Source of the DNA: Gammaproteobacteria bacterium
GTDB lineage: Bacteria > Pseudomonadota > Gammaproteobacteria > Pseudomonadales > Azotimanducaceae
Direction: 5' to 3'
Assembly: GCA_028818795.1 (NCBI GenBank)
Contig: JAPPND010000110.1
Coordinates: forward strand, 1 to 52,749
Length of the DNA: 52,749 bases
Part shown: one piece after another, positions 1 to 8,461 of the stretch
Numbering within the stretch: the stretch's first letter is position 1
How the letters are laid out: every line of letters starts with the position of its first letter
Translations under genes and position numbers: made by a program
Notes under the pieces: generated by a model
What the model was told of the DNA's origin: nothing
The model's input: only the letters and a program-made list of their open reading frames with translations
Database searches by the model: none

Positions 1-10
1 GTGGCCAAGC

Positions 11-2368
11 CTACGGCGGCGCGGAGGCCGGAACGAAGTACAACCGGAACGGCGCGAGTTCCCAGCCGAACGCCTCGAACCGGGACAGCCAGTCCATGCC
101 GAGAACCATGTCGTACGGGTCGCCGTTGTCGGGAAGGCGGTCGCCGTTTCGGTCGCAGCCGGCCTCCACGGTCGCATGGCCGCCAAGCCGTAGCGGGATT
201 CCCCGCAGGCGCTCGGCAAGCGAGGCCGTGCAACGGCTCTGCCGGGCACCGGTGTCGAGGAGCGCTGTGATCGGCGCACCGTCGGGACCGGCGACGACGA
301 TGGTAGGCTGCCCGTCCTCGGGGTCGAGCCGTGCGGCGAGCGATATCCGCCCGTCGGCGCACGGCCCCCGTCGCCCGAGATGCAGCCGACCGTCCCCCAG
401 CGCCAAACAGACTGCGGGATAGCGGAGCAGTACGTCGATCCCGAGTTCGAACTCCGCGTCGGGGTTGTCGCGGGCGACGGCCAGAACGCGCGGCTCGGTG
501 ACGCCGCTGAGGGTCAGGTTCCGCAGCACGACCTCCCGGACTTGAGTCTCGGTGCCGTCTCGTCGCGTCTCGGCGTACGGGTCGCCCACTACGTCGTAGT
601 CCACGGCCTCCATGTTCGCCCACTTCCGTCGGAATGCCGAGTTCCGCGCGCCGGTGTTGAGCAGGGCAGGCGTCGTCTTGCCGGCGACTTCGACCACGGT
701 TCGCGGTCGGGGGTCGTCGGAAGGCCCGTCGACCCGCAGCGGCACCTCGCGGGCGGGGTTCGACGGGGGCCGCCGGGCGGGGCCGAGGTAGGCGCGGCCA
801 CGATGCTGGCGGACAAGCCACCGGCGGCACGGCTCCGACTCGAGATCCTTGCAGATGCCGCCGAGGAAGGCGAGGTCCGGAGCGGACCTGCCGGCGAGCC
901 AGGCGATCCTCCAGATGTCGGGACAGGGCTCCCGGGCGCAGAAGGCGTTGCGGGCATCCGTCGCCTCCCGCGACGACAGCGCCGTCAAAGATGCTTCCCG
1001 GAGGCTGGTCCACGCGGCTGGAAAGTCGCCGTCGCCGACGGCCCGCGCGGCTGCCGCAAGGCGTTCTTCGAGGAATTCCCGGCGTCTTTCCGGTTTGGTC
1101 GAAGCGTTGGAGCCCATGACGACCGGACCAGTGCGGGGCACGAAGTACATGCGGAACGGGTCGAGTTGCCAGCCGAACGCCTCGAACTCCGACAGCGTCT
1201 CCATGCCGATCGTCATCGCGTGGGGATCGTCTTCGTGTTTGGGGGGCCATTTCCCGTCGGGGGGGTCGCACGCGGCTTGGAGGGCCGGGTGGTCGCCGAA
1301 CGCCAGCGTACGGCCCTGAAGCCGCTCGGCAAGCGACCGTTTGCAGTGGTTGTCCCTCGAGCCCGTGTCGACAAGGACGGAAGTCGTCGTGGCGTCCGAT
1401 GCGGGAACGAGAACCACGGGTTTGTTTGACCTGGGATCGAGTCGCGCCCCGTACGGCGAGACGCCGTGCGCACACGGTCCCGTCCGACCTAGGTGCAGCG
1501 TGCCGTCCGACCAAGCGAAACAAGCGGAACGGTAGCGCAGCAGCATGTCCATTCCCAGCCCGAGGAAGTTCCAGCTCGTTCCGTCGGCGACTACCGCGAG
1601 CACCCGCTCCTCGGTCGCCGATCCGACCTCGACATCCCGGAAGACTGCGAGGCGGCTGCGAAGTTCTGCACCGTCCCACATGCGTTGGGTGTAGGCGTCG
1701 CCGACGATGTCATAGTCGAGGCCCTGTAGATTCCCCCAGTCGCGGCCCACGAAGGTGTGCGGGGCCCCGGTGTCCAGCAGCGCCCAGACGGGTTTGCCGC
1801 TGATCGAAGCAATTGTCCAAGCTGCGAGGTGGTTGGCCTCGATGTGGAGGAACCGCAACGGCACCTCATGGGACCGCTGCTGCTGTGCCCGCCGGTTTGG
1901 ACCCAGATGGGCGCGAAGCCGACGCATGCGGGCGAACCATGCATCGCAGGATTCGCCTTCTCCGTGCCGACAGTAGTCGGCGGCGTCGGTAAGGAAGGCG
2001 AGTTCGGTGCTTGGCTTGCCCAGTAGCCAGGCCGTGTTCCGGATTTTCGGGCAGTCGTGTCGTTCACAATAGGATTCCATGGCCTCGCCCGCCTCGGGCG
2101 AGGCGAAGGCGAGTTGCCAAGCGCGCCGGTGCGAGGTCCACGCGGTCTCGAAGTCGCCGTCGCTGCTCGCCCGCACCGCTTCCGACAGCAGTTCCTCAAC
2201 TTCGGCTGATCGGGGCTCCGCTTCCGTCCCAAAGGCGGTGGCTAGGGCAAAGCCCGTCGCGAGCGTCAGGAAACGACTGCGGGAACGGGCGACGCAACCA
2301 GCCCGCACGATCCCCGCATGGCGCGGATCGGATGCTGGCTGGTCCCACCGCCCGTTCGGGTATGCCAT
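11..2368 (-). CDS. Secreted protein with four retropepsin-like aspartic protease motifs (tandem duplication)
   Basis: The protein (about 785 aa from the ATG at 2368) is an internal duplication. Each copy has a Cys-containing helical segment followed by two retropepsin-like halves. Counting from that Met, motifs LLDTGA, LVDTGS, LLNTGA and LLDTGA lie near residues 199, 334, 571 and 705. Each copy ends with a similar GM(D/E)xLSxFEAFGW...FR(L/M)YFVP block. The third motif has Asn in place of the catalytic Asp. A hydrophobic stretch (RFLTLATGFALATAFG) near residues 33-48 suggests a signal peptide or anchor. The open frame runs up to 2491, but that extension overlaps the preceding small gene; the ATG at 2368 lies 8 bases after that gene's stop, and a GTG in frame near residue 21 is also possible. 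Retropepsin-like domains in bacteria are usually proteases, often dimeric. Substrate unknown; the neighbouring leader peptide is an obvious candidate partner (inference). Confidence 0.75.
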   Translation of the reverse strand: MAYPNGRWDQPASDPRHAGIVRAGCVARSRSRFLTLATGFALATAFGTEAEPRSAEVEELLSEAVRASSDGDFETAWTSHRRAWQLAFASPEAGEAMESYCERHDCPKIRNTAWLLGKPSTELAFLTDAADYCRHGEGESCDAWFARMRRLRAHLGPNRRAQQQRSHEVPLRFLHIEANHLAAWTIASISGKPVWALLDTGAPHTFVGRDWGNLQGLDYDIVGDAYTQRMWDGAELRSRLAVFRDVEVGSATEERVLAVVADGTSWNFLGLGMDMLLRYRSACFAWSDGTLHLGRTGPCAHGVSPYGARLDPRSNKPVVLVPASDATTTSVLVDTGSRDNHCKRSLAERLQGRTLAFGDHPALQAACDPPDGKWPPKHEDDPHAMTIGMETLSEFEAFGWQLDPFRMYFVPRTGPVVMGSNASTKPERRREFLEERLAAAARAVGDGDFPAAWTSLREASLTALSSREATDARNAFCAREPCPDIWRIAWLAGRSAPDLAFLGGICKDLESEPCRRWLVRQHRGRAYLGPARRPPSNPAREVPLRVDGPSDDPRPRTVVEVAGKTTPALLNTGARNSAFRRKWANMEAVDYDVVGDPYAETRRDGTETQVREVVLRNLTLSGVTEPRVLAVARDNPDAEFELGIDVLLRYPAVCLALGDGRLHLGRRGPCADGRISLAARLDPEDGQPTIVVAGPDGAPITALLDTGARQSRCTASLAERLRGIPLRLGGHATVEAGCDRNGDRLPDNGDPYDMVLGMDWLSRFEAFGWELAPFRLYFVPASAPP

Positions 2369-2376
2369 GGCCGCGA

Positions 2377-2583
2377 CTAGTCGTCCTCGTCGTCCGGCGG
2401 ATCCGGCGGCTGCGGCAGCGGCCTCGGCTCGGGTTCCGGTTCCGGCACCGGCAAATCGGGTTCCGGTATTGGAACCTCGGTCTCCGGCCACGGTATGTCC
2501 GGGGTTGGGAAATCGTCGGGCGGCATCGGCGGGGTGGTGCCGCCGGACACTGCCAGAAGCTCTGCTTCATTGAGTTGTCGCAT
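2377..2583 (-). CDS. Small peptide with double-glycine (bacteriocin-type) leader
   Basis: This 68-aa peptide starts MRQLNEAELLAVSGG, which matches the double-glycine leader of bacteriocin-type precursors: the ELxxVSGG signature with the Gly-Gly cleavage site at residues 14-15. The predicted 53-aa mature part is extremely rich in Pro, Asp and Glu, with PEPEPEP-like runs and an acidic PPDDEDD tail, and has no Cys. The ATG at 2583 is preceded by GGAGAG at 4-base spacing, so it is preferred over the in-frame ATG at 2622. It sits immediately upstream of, and co-directional with, the retropepsin-like gene. Known GG leaders are cut by C39 peptidase-ABC transporters; none is encoded in this window. 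Function unknown: an exported structural or signalling peptide, or a substrate or inhibitor of the protease-like neighbour. Confidence 0.65.
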   Translation of the reverse strand: MRQLNEAELLAVSGGTTPPMPPDDFPTPDIPWPETEVPIPEPDLPVPEPEPEPRPLPQPPDPPDDEDD

Positions 2584-2741
2584 TGGACTCTCCAATTGTC
2601 GGCTGTAGTTTCGGGCCGGCATATGCCGGTCCCGTCCTAGCGTTCTGCACGGCTCGGTTCAGAACACCGACAAGGACCATTGGTCGATAGCGACTATCGT
2701 TGCGTGGGCAGACTGTTTTCTTGCGGCAGCTTCCCGCTGCA

Positions 2742-4793
2742 TCACCCGCCCACTGCGGCGAGCAGGAGCAGGGCGACGATGTTGATGATCTTGATCATGG
2801 GGTTGACCGCCGGACCGGCCGTGTCCTTGTAGGGGTCTCCAACGGTGTCGCCCGTGACGGCGGCCATGTGGGCCTCCGAGCCCTTGCCGCCGTGGTTGCC
2901 GTCCTCGATGTATTTCTTGGCGTTGTCCCAGGCCCCGCCTCCGGCGGTCATCGAAATAGCCACAAAGAGGCCGGTCACGATCGTACCGAGCAGCATGGCA
3001 CCCACGGTGGTCAGCGCGTCGGTCTGGTTGCGCAGCACGAGGATGATGAAGTAGACCACGATCGGCGCCAGCACGGGCAGCATCGATGGCGCGATCATCT
3101 CCCGGATCGCCGACCGCGTGAGCAGGTCGACGGCACGGCTGTAGTCCGGACGTCCGGTGCCCTCCATGATCCCCGGGATCTCCCGGAACTGGCGTCTGAC
3201 TTCCTCCACCACGGCGCCGCCCGCGCGACCGACGGCCTGCATGCCCAGTGCGCCGAAAAGATAGGGCAGCATCCCGCCGATTAGGAGGCCGATGACGACG
3301 TACGGACTCGACAAAGTGAAGTTGAACTCGAGCTCCGGGAAATAGTGCGAGAGGTCCTCGGTGTACGCCGCGAACAGCACCAGTGCGGCAAGTCCAGCGG
3401 AACCGATGGCGTAGCCCTTGGTCACGGCCTTGGTGGTATTGCCCACGGCGTCCAGGGCGTCGGTGGTCTTGCGGACATCTTCGTCGAGGTCGGCCATCTC
3501 GGCGATGCCGCCGGCGTTGTCGGTCACCGGGCCGTAGGCATCCAGCGCCACGACCATGCCGGCCAGCGCGAGCATGGTGGTGGCCGCGATGCTGATGCCG
3601 TAGATGCCGGCGAACTGGTAGGCGACGACGATGCCGACGGCGACCACGATGGCCGGAATGGCGGTCGCCTCCATGGATACCGCGAGGCCCTGGATCACGT
3701 TGGTGGCGTGGCCGGTTTCCGACGATCTGGCCACCGAGCGGACCGGGCGGTAGGCCGTCGAGGTGTAGTACTCGGTCACCCAGACGATGAGGGCGGTTAC
3801 TGCGAGCCCAACGATGGCGCACGTGAAATAGTCGAGGTAGTCGTCGCCGAATAGGTAATCGGTGACGAAGAAGATGAGCAGGGCGGATATCAACGCCGTG
3901 GCGATAAAGCCCTTGTAGAGCGCGCCCATGATGCTCTCGCTCTTGCCTAGTCGGACGAAGAAAGCGCCGGCGATGGATGCGAGTATGCAAGCGCCGCCGA
4001 TGGCCAGCGGCGCTTCCATCGCCGCGGTCAACGTGTCGGTACCCCCGAAGGAGATCGTTGCGAGCAGCATGGTTGCCACCAGGGTTACGGCGTAGGTCTC
4101 GAAAAGGTCTGCCGCCATCCCGGCGCAGTCGCCGACGTTGTCGCCCACGTTGTCGGCGATGACCGCGGCGTTGCGAGGATCATCCTCGGGAATGCCGGCC
4201 TCGATCTTGCCGACGAGGTCCGCGCCGACATCGGCGCCCTTGGTGAAGATGCCGCCGCCCAAACGGGCGAAGATGGAGATCAACGAGCCGCCGAAGGACA
4301 GCGCCACGAGGGCCTCGATCAGGGTGCGTTGGTCGACGCCCACTGCGCCGAGGATGCCGTAGTAGCCGGCGACGCCCAGGAGACCCAAGCCGACGACCAG
4401 CATGCCGGTGACGGCCCCGGACCGGAACGCGATGCTGAGCGCCGGCTTAAGGCCGGTCTTGGCGGCCTCGGTGGTGCGTACGTTGGCGCGGACCGAGACG
4501 TGCATGCCGATGTAGCCGGCAGCACCGGACAGCACCGCGCCGATCACGAATCCGATGGCGACCCAGTAGCTGAGCGCGATCCAGAGCACCACCCCCACCA
4601 CGGCACCCACGATGGCGATGGTCGTGTATTGGCGGTTCAGGTAGGCCGACGCGCCCTCTTGGATACCCTCGGCGATCTCGCGCATGCGCTCGCTGCCAGC
4701 GTCTGCGGACAGCACCGAGCGGCTGGCGACGATTCCGTAGACGAGCGCGAGTGCGCCGCAGACGAGCGAGAGGTTGAGGACGTTCATGAACAT
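2742..4793 (-). CDS. hppA: Membrane-bound proton-translocating pyrophosphatase
   Basis: HppA hydrolyses cytoplasmic PPi and pumps H+ (or Na+) across the inner membrane. The 683-aa protein has the family's usual length and many hydrophobic segments. The catalytic signature [18 protein letters not shown] is at residues 179-196 and the Mg-PPi binding motif DNVGDNVGD at 214-222. The [10 protein letters not shown] segment at 451-460 carries Lys at the position that distinguishes K+-independent H+-pumps from K+-dependent ones (GNTTAA), so this is probably the K+-independent H+ type. Two in-frame ATGs lie at 4793 and 4787; an AGGA lies 4 bases before the first. A perfect 5-bp hairpin (2726-2740) lies directly after the stop but has no U tract. 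Confidence 0.97.
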   Translation of the reverse strand: MFMNVLNLSLVCGALALVYGIVASRSVLSADAGSERMREIAEGIQEGASAYLNRQYTTIAIVGAVVGVVLWIALSYWVAIGFVIGAVLSGAAGYIGMHVSVRANVRTTEAAKTGLKPALSIAFRSGAVTGMLVVGLGLLGVAGYYGILGAVGVDQRTLIEALVALSFGGSLISIFARLGGGIFTKGADVGADLVGKIEAGIPEDDPRNAAVIADNVGDNVGDCAGMAADLFETYAVTLVATMLLATISFGGTDTLTAAMEAPLAIGGACILASIAGAFFVRLGKSESIMGALYKGFIATALISALLIFFVTDYLFGDDYLDYFTCAIVGLAVTALIVWVTEYYTSTAYRPVRSVARSSETGHATNVIQGLAVSMEATAIPAIVVAVGIVVAYQFAGIYGISIAATTMLALAGMVVALDAYGPVTDNAGGIAEMADLDEDVRKTTDALDAVGNTTKAVTKGYAIGSAGLAALVLFAAYTEDLSHYFPELEFNFTLSSPYVVIGLLIGGMLPYLFGALGMQAVGRAGGAVVEEVRRQFREIPGIMEGTGRPDYSRAVDLLTRSAIREMIAPSMLPVLAPIVVYFIILVLRNQTDALTTVGAMLLGTIVTGLFVAISMTAGGGAWDNAKKYIEDGNHGGKGSEAHMAAVTGDTVGDPYKDTAGPAVNPMIKIINIVALLLLAAVGG

Positions 4794-4872
4794 TCGATCC
4801 TAGGCAAGTTGGCAAGTACGGCTGGCAGGGCATGAGTTGCGGAACGCGGATGCCCAAGGCCGACGCCGCCCC

Positions 4873-5160
4873 TCAAAGGCGCTTACGCCAAAGCGGCGGG
4901 ACTCTACCTGAGACCGCGACGGTGGACAACACGACCGCGGCCTCCCGCTCGTTGCCGCAAGACTGTTTCACGCGTCTATCCGCTTCCGAGACACTCGACT
5001 CGTCGGCCAAGACCTCCTCAGGGTACCCGTGCGCTCGCCGTAAGGCCGTTACTCGCATCTGCCGGGACCAGGGCTCGGTGGGCGCGACCCAGTGCCGGAA
5101 CTCCGACAGCGCGCCAAAGGAGCCTGTCTCGCACGAGGTGGGTGCCCCCGAGCTCCTCAT
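4873..5160 (-). CDS. Possible small ORF coupled to the ATP-grasp gene
   Basis: The 368-base stretch between the ATP-grasp gene and hppA holds one candidate ORF of 95 aa. Its ATG overlaps the ATP-grasp stop codon (TAATG), the arrangement expected of translational coupling. The protein matches no family I recognise, has two Cys and no obvious membrane segment or domain. In GC-rich DNA a chance ORF of this size is common, so this rests only on the overlap. The remainder of the gap shows no other feature. Confidence 0.25.
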   Translation of the reverse strand: MRSSGAPTSCETGSFGALSEFRHWVAPTEPWSRQMRVTALRRAHGYPEEVLADESSVSEADRRVKQSCGNEREAAVVLSTVAVSGRVPPLWRKRL

Positions 5161-6581
5161 TACCGTCGGAGGTCTCGAGCGGCGTCGAGTTCGCCGAAGT
5201 CAGTGCCCAACTCGCGGTCTGCGAAACGCAGAGCGCGAACGACCTCGGGGGCGGTCGACGATCCGCGTTGGATCCGCGTCGGATGCAGCACGAATCGAAC
5301 GAATCCCCCCATGACGCTGGGACCGAACTGAAAGGTACCGTGGGGTTCTTCGCCGGATCCGATCTCACGGTATTCGTCGCCGTCGCGTGCGATCTCGAGC
5401 ACGCCGCTGTCGCCGAACGCCGTTCGCGTGACCGCCCAACCTGCACACGTTCGGTGCGCGTCCGCGGACTCGACCACCGCCCGTTCCAAGAGGTCCGGCC
5501 GATAGTCAAGTTGCTCGCCCTGAATGATCGCCAGGCACAGCGGGGCCAACGGGAGATCGGGGATGCCTGCGACCAGGGGCGCGAGTCCGGCACCGGATCG
5601 CGCGTTCATTTCCGTCGGCACGTAGCCATCCTCCGCGAGAATCCCATCGACTCCGAATGGGCCGCGGTAGCCCACGGTGTCACGGAGCGCCTTGCCGGCC
5701 CGGTAGGCGACATCGCGCATCGATGCCCGGTCGTCCGCGCTCGGATCGAACGCCGTCGCGCAACCCGCGTAGAACAACCGGTCGCCGTCGACCGGACGAA
5801 GTACGACCATCTCGACGGGGCGGAACACGGCCACGTCGTCTGGAAACACGATGCCGTGGATGCTCGCCGGAATACCCTCGAGGAAAGGCATGACCCGCAC
5901 GCGGTCGGCCATCCCTCGCAACGACTCGTAGGACGCGCGCCCGTTGTCGCCGGGACGCACCCAGCGCAAGCCCAGGCCGCCGCCGTGGGTGCCGTCCCGG
6001 GCATCTGCCGCCCACACCGTGCCAAGACCGCGATCCAGTGCCTTGGCGGCTGTTGTGATGGCGCCGTAGTCTGCGGCGACGATGCACGACGGTGCGCGCT
6101 CTATGCCCGCCGCGTCCCAGAACGCATCGATCTGGACCTTGTCTTCCAGTTCCGCCCAAGCTGCTGGCCTCGCGCCGTAGGGCCTCCGGGGCGCTGCGGT
6201 ACGGGACGCCGCCAGCGGGCTCGAGAGGATGAAGCTAGCCGACTCCGTCGGATCCCAGGCATCGATGGCACGCCGCAACTCGCAGGGCAGGTTGTCGATG
6301 ACCTGCTGGAGGTTGCGGTGCTCCTCGAGGATGTCGCTGCTCGCAAGGCCGAGCACGTGCAACTCGGCCTCCTCGGGCGTCGGCAGAGCACCGGTACCCT
6401 CGCTGCCGGCGATGAGGAACGGACGTTCGGTGCCGAGCCCGGTCAGGCGTCGCGCAAGCCCCCCGAGACCGACGGCTATCGGTCCTGCTATCAGGAACTT
6501 CCGGCCCGATAACAGCGGCCTGAGCAGGCCGTTGTAGTAGGCGCTTGCCTCTTCCGCCAGGGGCGAACTTACATCGTTCAT
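5160..6581 (-). CDS. ATP-grasp domain protein (carboxylate-amine ligase type, substrate unknown)
   Basis: The 473-aa protein has the C-terminal half of an ATP-grasp fold: FRPVEMVVLR, then GYRGPFGVDGILAEDGYVPT and EMNARSGAGL, in which acidic residues and the NAR motif typically bind Mg and nucleotide. Its N-terminal part (SGRKFLIAGP, PFLIAGSEGTGALP) resembles the pre-ATP-grasp nucleotide-like domain. ATP-grasp enzymes activate a carboxylate as acyl-phosphate and ligate it to an amine or thiol. Nothing in the sequence identifies the substrate, and it is not PurD, PurK, carbamoyl-phosphate synthase or D-Ala ligase by context. The ATG at 6581 has GAGGAG six bases upstream. A possible coupled ORF follows. 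The 362 bases upstream (6582-6943) hold only a short copy of the dispersed repeat. Confidence 0.8.
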   Translation of the reverse strand: MNDVSSPLAEEASAYYNGLLRPLLSGRKFLIAGPIAVGLGGLARRLTGLGTERPFLIAGSEGTGALPTPEEAELHVLGLASSDILEEHRNLQQVIDNLPCELRRAIDAWDPTESASFILSSPLAASRTAAPRRPYGARPAAWAELEDKVQIDAFWDAAGIERAPSCIVAADYGAITTAAKALDRGLGTVWAADARDGTHGGGLGLRWVRPGDNGRASYESLRGMADRVRVMPFLEGIPASIHGIVFPDDVAVFRPVEMVVLRPVDGDRLFYAGCATAFDPSADDRASMRDVAYRAGKALRDTVGYRGPFGVDGILAEDGYVPTEMNARSGAGLAPLVAGIPDLPLAPLCLAIIQGEQLDYRPDLLERAVVESADAHRTCAGWAVTRTAFGDSGVLEIARDGDEYREIGSGEEPHGTFQFGPSVMGGFVRFVLHPTRIQRGSSTAPEVVRALRFADRELGTDFGELDAARDLRR

Positions 6582-6860
6582 GGGGTACTCCTCTTAGGGA
6601 CGCTCCGCGCCGGAGGAGTCGTCGACGGAACACCTTCTCCGGGAGCGGAGAGGTCCGTCGTTCTATGGGTGCTTAGTTTGTCGGCATCTAGCCGATCGGA
6701 CGAACCTCGCCACGCGCGCCACACATCAGCGCGGCGACCCAAATCACGGATTGGATGGCATGGGCGGGGTTCATGGGCGGCGCACCCTACCGGCGGACGC
6801 ATTTCGCGTCAAGGCTGGCTTCCTATGATCTGGGACGCAGCGGCGCAGCGACCAGCGATT

Positions 6861-6886
6861 CGTAGGGGACGGGCCTGTCCCGTCCC
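6861..6886. repeat. Dispersed palindromic repeat, short form (copy 1)
   Basis: The sequence begins CGTAGGGGACGGG and ends CCCGTCCC, with a four-base loop region (CCTG variant). It is the single-hairpin form of the element found at six other intergenic sites in the window. It lies in the otherwise gene-free gap 6582-6943 between the ATP-grasp gene and the end of the DUF2333 gene. I see no ORF, RNA gene or clear promoter in the rest of that gap. Confidence 0.75.
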
Positions 6887-6943
6887 GCCGCGCCAGCGCG
6901 CGCGATGATCATGCGACTCAATGTCGTAGGGACACTCGCCACG

Positions 6944-8005
6944 TTACCCCTTGTCGAGAAGATCCCTCAGGTCGATCAACGCCGCGTTGACGCGCGAGAC
7001 GTAGGACGCCATCACCAACGAGTGATTGGCGAGGAAGCCGAAGCCGCCGCCGTTCAGGATCATCGGGCTCCAGATCGACTCCTGAGTGGCCTCCAGTTCG
7101 CGGATGATCTGGCGCAGGCTTACCCGGGCGTTCTTGTCGTCGAGGACGGCGGCGAAGTCGTGGTCCACGGCCTTCAGCAGGTGCACGAGCGCCCAGGTCT
7201 GGCCGCGCGCCTCGTAGAAGACGTCGTCGATCTCGAACCAGCTTGTCTTCTTCTGCGTGTCCTGGCGGGTGTCCGTTGCCTGGGTGGCGGCGGGATCCCC
7301 GGCGAGGCCGAGATGGAGCTGTTTCTTGCCGACGCTTTGCGAGAGCCGCTGGGAGATGTCGCCGAGACGGGTTTCCGCTTCCTGGAGCCAGCGCGCCAGA
7401 TTGTCGGCGCGAGCGTAGAACTGGGTGTCTTCGGCGGCGCGCTTGGTCAGCCGCGTGGCGTAGTCGGTGACGTGGACTGCGCCTTTTCGGTATTCGCTTT
7501 CCGAGGCGGGGAAGATCCAGCTGGCGTTGTCGTAGAAGAAGTGGCCCTGGGCGATGGCGAGATCGGGGTCCTCGGCGGACTGGCTCTGGGAGCGGCTCAA
7601 GTCGTTGCGAAGCGCTCGGCTTAAGTCGCGCACGTGTACGAGCACCCCGAACTCCCAGTTCGGCACGTTGTCGACGATCACGCCCGGCGGGAACACGTCG
7701 TTGGACAGGTAGCCGCCGCGCTTGTCCAGCAGCGTCTCGGCCAGCACGACAATGGTGGTTGCCGTGGTGTAGCCGATGACGGGTTCGACCCCCGCCTTCG
7801 TGGCCCGCTCCTTGGCAACGGCCACGGGGTCGAACATGTCGGGTTCGTAGGACCACCACCACCACAACGCGATGACGACCAGCGCGTAGATGCCGACCAC
7901 GGCGCCGGCGACCATTCCCACCCCCCTGCCGACCTTTCTGGTCCAGCCCGACTCGTTCGGGGTCACGAACGGACTCTTTTTCCAGAATTTCCAGTTGAAC
8001 TTCAT
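6944..8005 (-). CDS. DUF2333 family inner-membrane protein
   Basis: The 353-aa product starts MKFNWKFWKKSP and has one N-terminal transmembrane helix (about residues 28-48, GMVAGAVVGIYALVVIALWWWW) followed by a large periplasmic-looking region. The layout and motifs (GGYLSNDVFPPG, DDVFYEARGQTWAL, GGGFGFLANHSLVMASYVSRVNAALIDLR) fit the DUF2333 family of Gammaproteobacteria, whose role is unknown. The frame extends upstream to 8344, but that part is an Arg-rich shadow of the preceding gene; the ATG at 8005 lies 5 bases after that gene's stop. It is last in a three-gene minus-strand operon with the PCu(A)C chaperone and a TPR-like lipoprotein. Confidence 0.85.
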   Translation of the reverse strand: MKFNWKFWKKSPFVTPNESGWTRKVGRGVGMVAGAVVGIYALVVIALWWWWSYEPDMFDPVAVAKERATKAGVEPVIGYTTATTIVVLAETLLDKRGGYLSNDVFPPGVIVDNVPNWEFGVLVHVRDLSRALRNDLSRSQSQSAEDPDLAIAQGHFFYDNASWIFPASESEYRKGAVHVTDYATRLTKRAAEDTQFYARADNLARWLQEAETRLGDISQRLSQSVGKKQLHLGLAGDPAATQATDTRQDTQKKTSWFEIDDVFYEARGQTWALVHLLKAVDHDFAAVLDDKNARVSLRQIIRELEATQESIWSPMILNGGGFGFLANHSLVMASYVSRVNAALIDLRDLLDKG

Positions 8006-8010
8006 TGGCG

Positions 8011-8460
8011 CTACTCCGGTCGGGTCGCGAACACGACGGGAAGCGTCCCGCCGCCGGCGAGCGTGGCGGCAAGCGTCACATCGGCGGCGGACCCGTCGAA
8101 CCCGAACAACATCAGATGCTTGCCCCCGGGTGCGAAGGAAACGGTCGCCTTTGCCGGTATCGTCACGCGCGCAAGCCGTCGCATTTGCATCATACCGTCG
8201 TGTTCGATTGATTCGTGGATCTCCACCCGCAACCCGGGGTGGTTCGTCTCGAAACCGACGATGTCGACGGGCATGTCGCCTGGATTGATCACGTCGCAAT
8301 AGGCCGCCGTCACCGTACGGCCCGCCACGGGCACCCGGACCCACGCGTTGTCGAACTTGAGCGGCGATCCGAGAGATTGGCGGTCGTGGCCGCTGCCGTC
8401 GCAGGATGCGACGAGGATCGCGAGCATGCCGGCGACGACGGGCCCGTATGGCCGGGCCAT
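8011..8460 (-). CDS. Periplasmic copper chaperone PCu(A)C-type lipoprotein
   Basis: The 149-aa protein shows the PCu(A)C copper-binding pattern: His82 (IHES), Met residues near 90-93 (DGMMQM), and the H-x-M pair His115/Met117 in PGGKHLMLFG. This family delivers Cu(I) to the CuA site of cytochrome c oxidase or to other periplasmic copper proteins. A lipobox (LVASC, Cys20) suggests it is a lipoprotein. The ATG is one base after the stop of the upstream lipoprotein gene, and the DUF2333 gene starts five bases after its stop, so the three are probably co-transcribed. No cytochrome oxidase gene is in the window. Confidence 0.9.
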   Translation of the reverse strand: MARPYGPVVAGMLAILVASCDGSGHDRQSLGSPLKFDNAWVRVPVAGRTVTAAYCDVINPGDMPVDIVGFETNHPGLRVEIHESIEHDGMMQMRRLARVTIPAKATVSFAPGGKHLMLFGFDGSAADVTLAATLAGGGTLPVVFATRPE

Positions 8461-8461
8461 G

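Noticed and set aside
2726-2740. GCAGC-TTCCC-GCTGC hairpin after hppA
   Set aside because: A 5-bp stem without a U tract on the transcribed strand is too weak to call a terminator.
2659-3990. 443-aa minus-strand ORF overlapping hppA
   Set aside because: It is an Arg/His/Gly-rich shadow frame of hppA, whose own frame is unmistakable.
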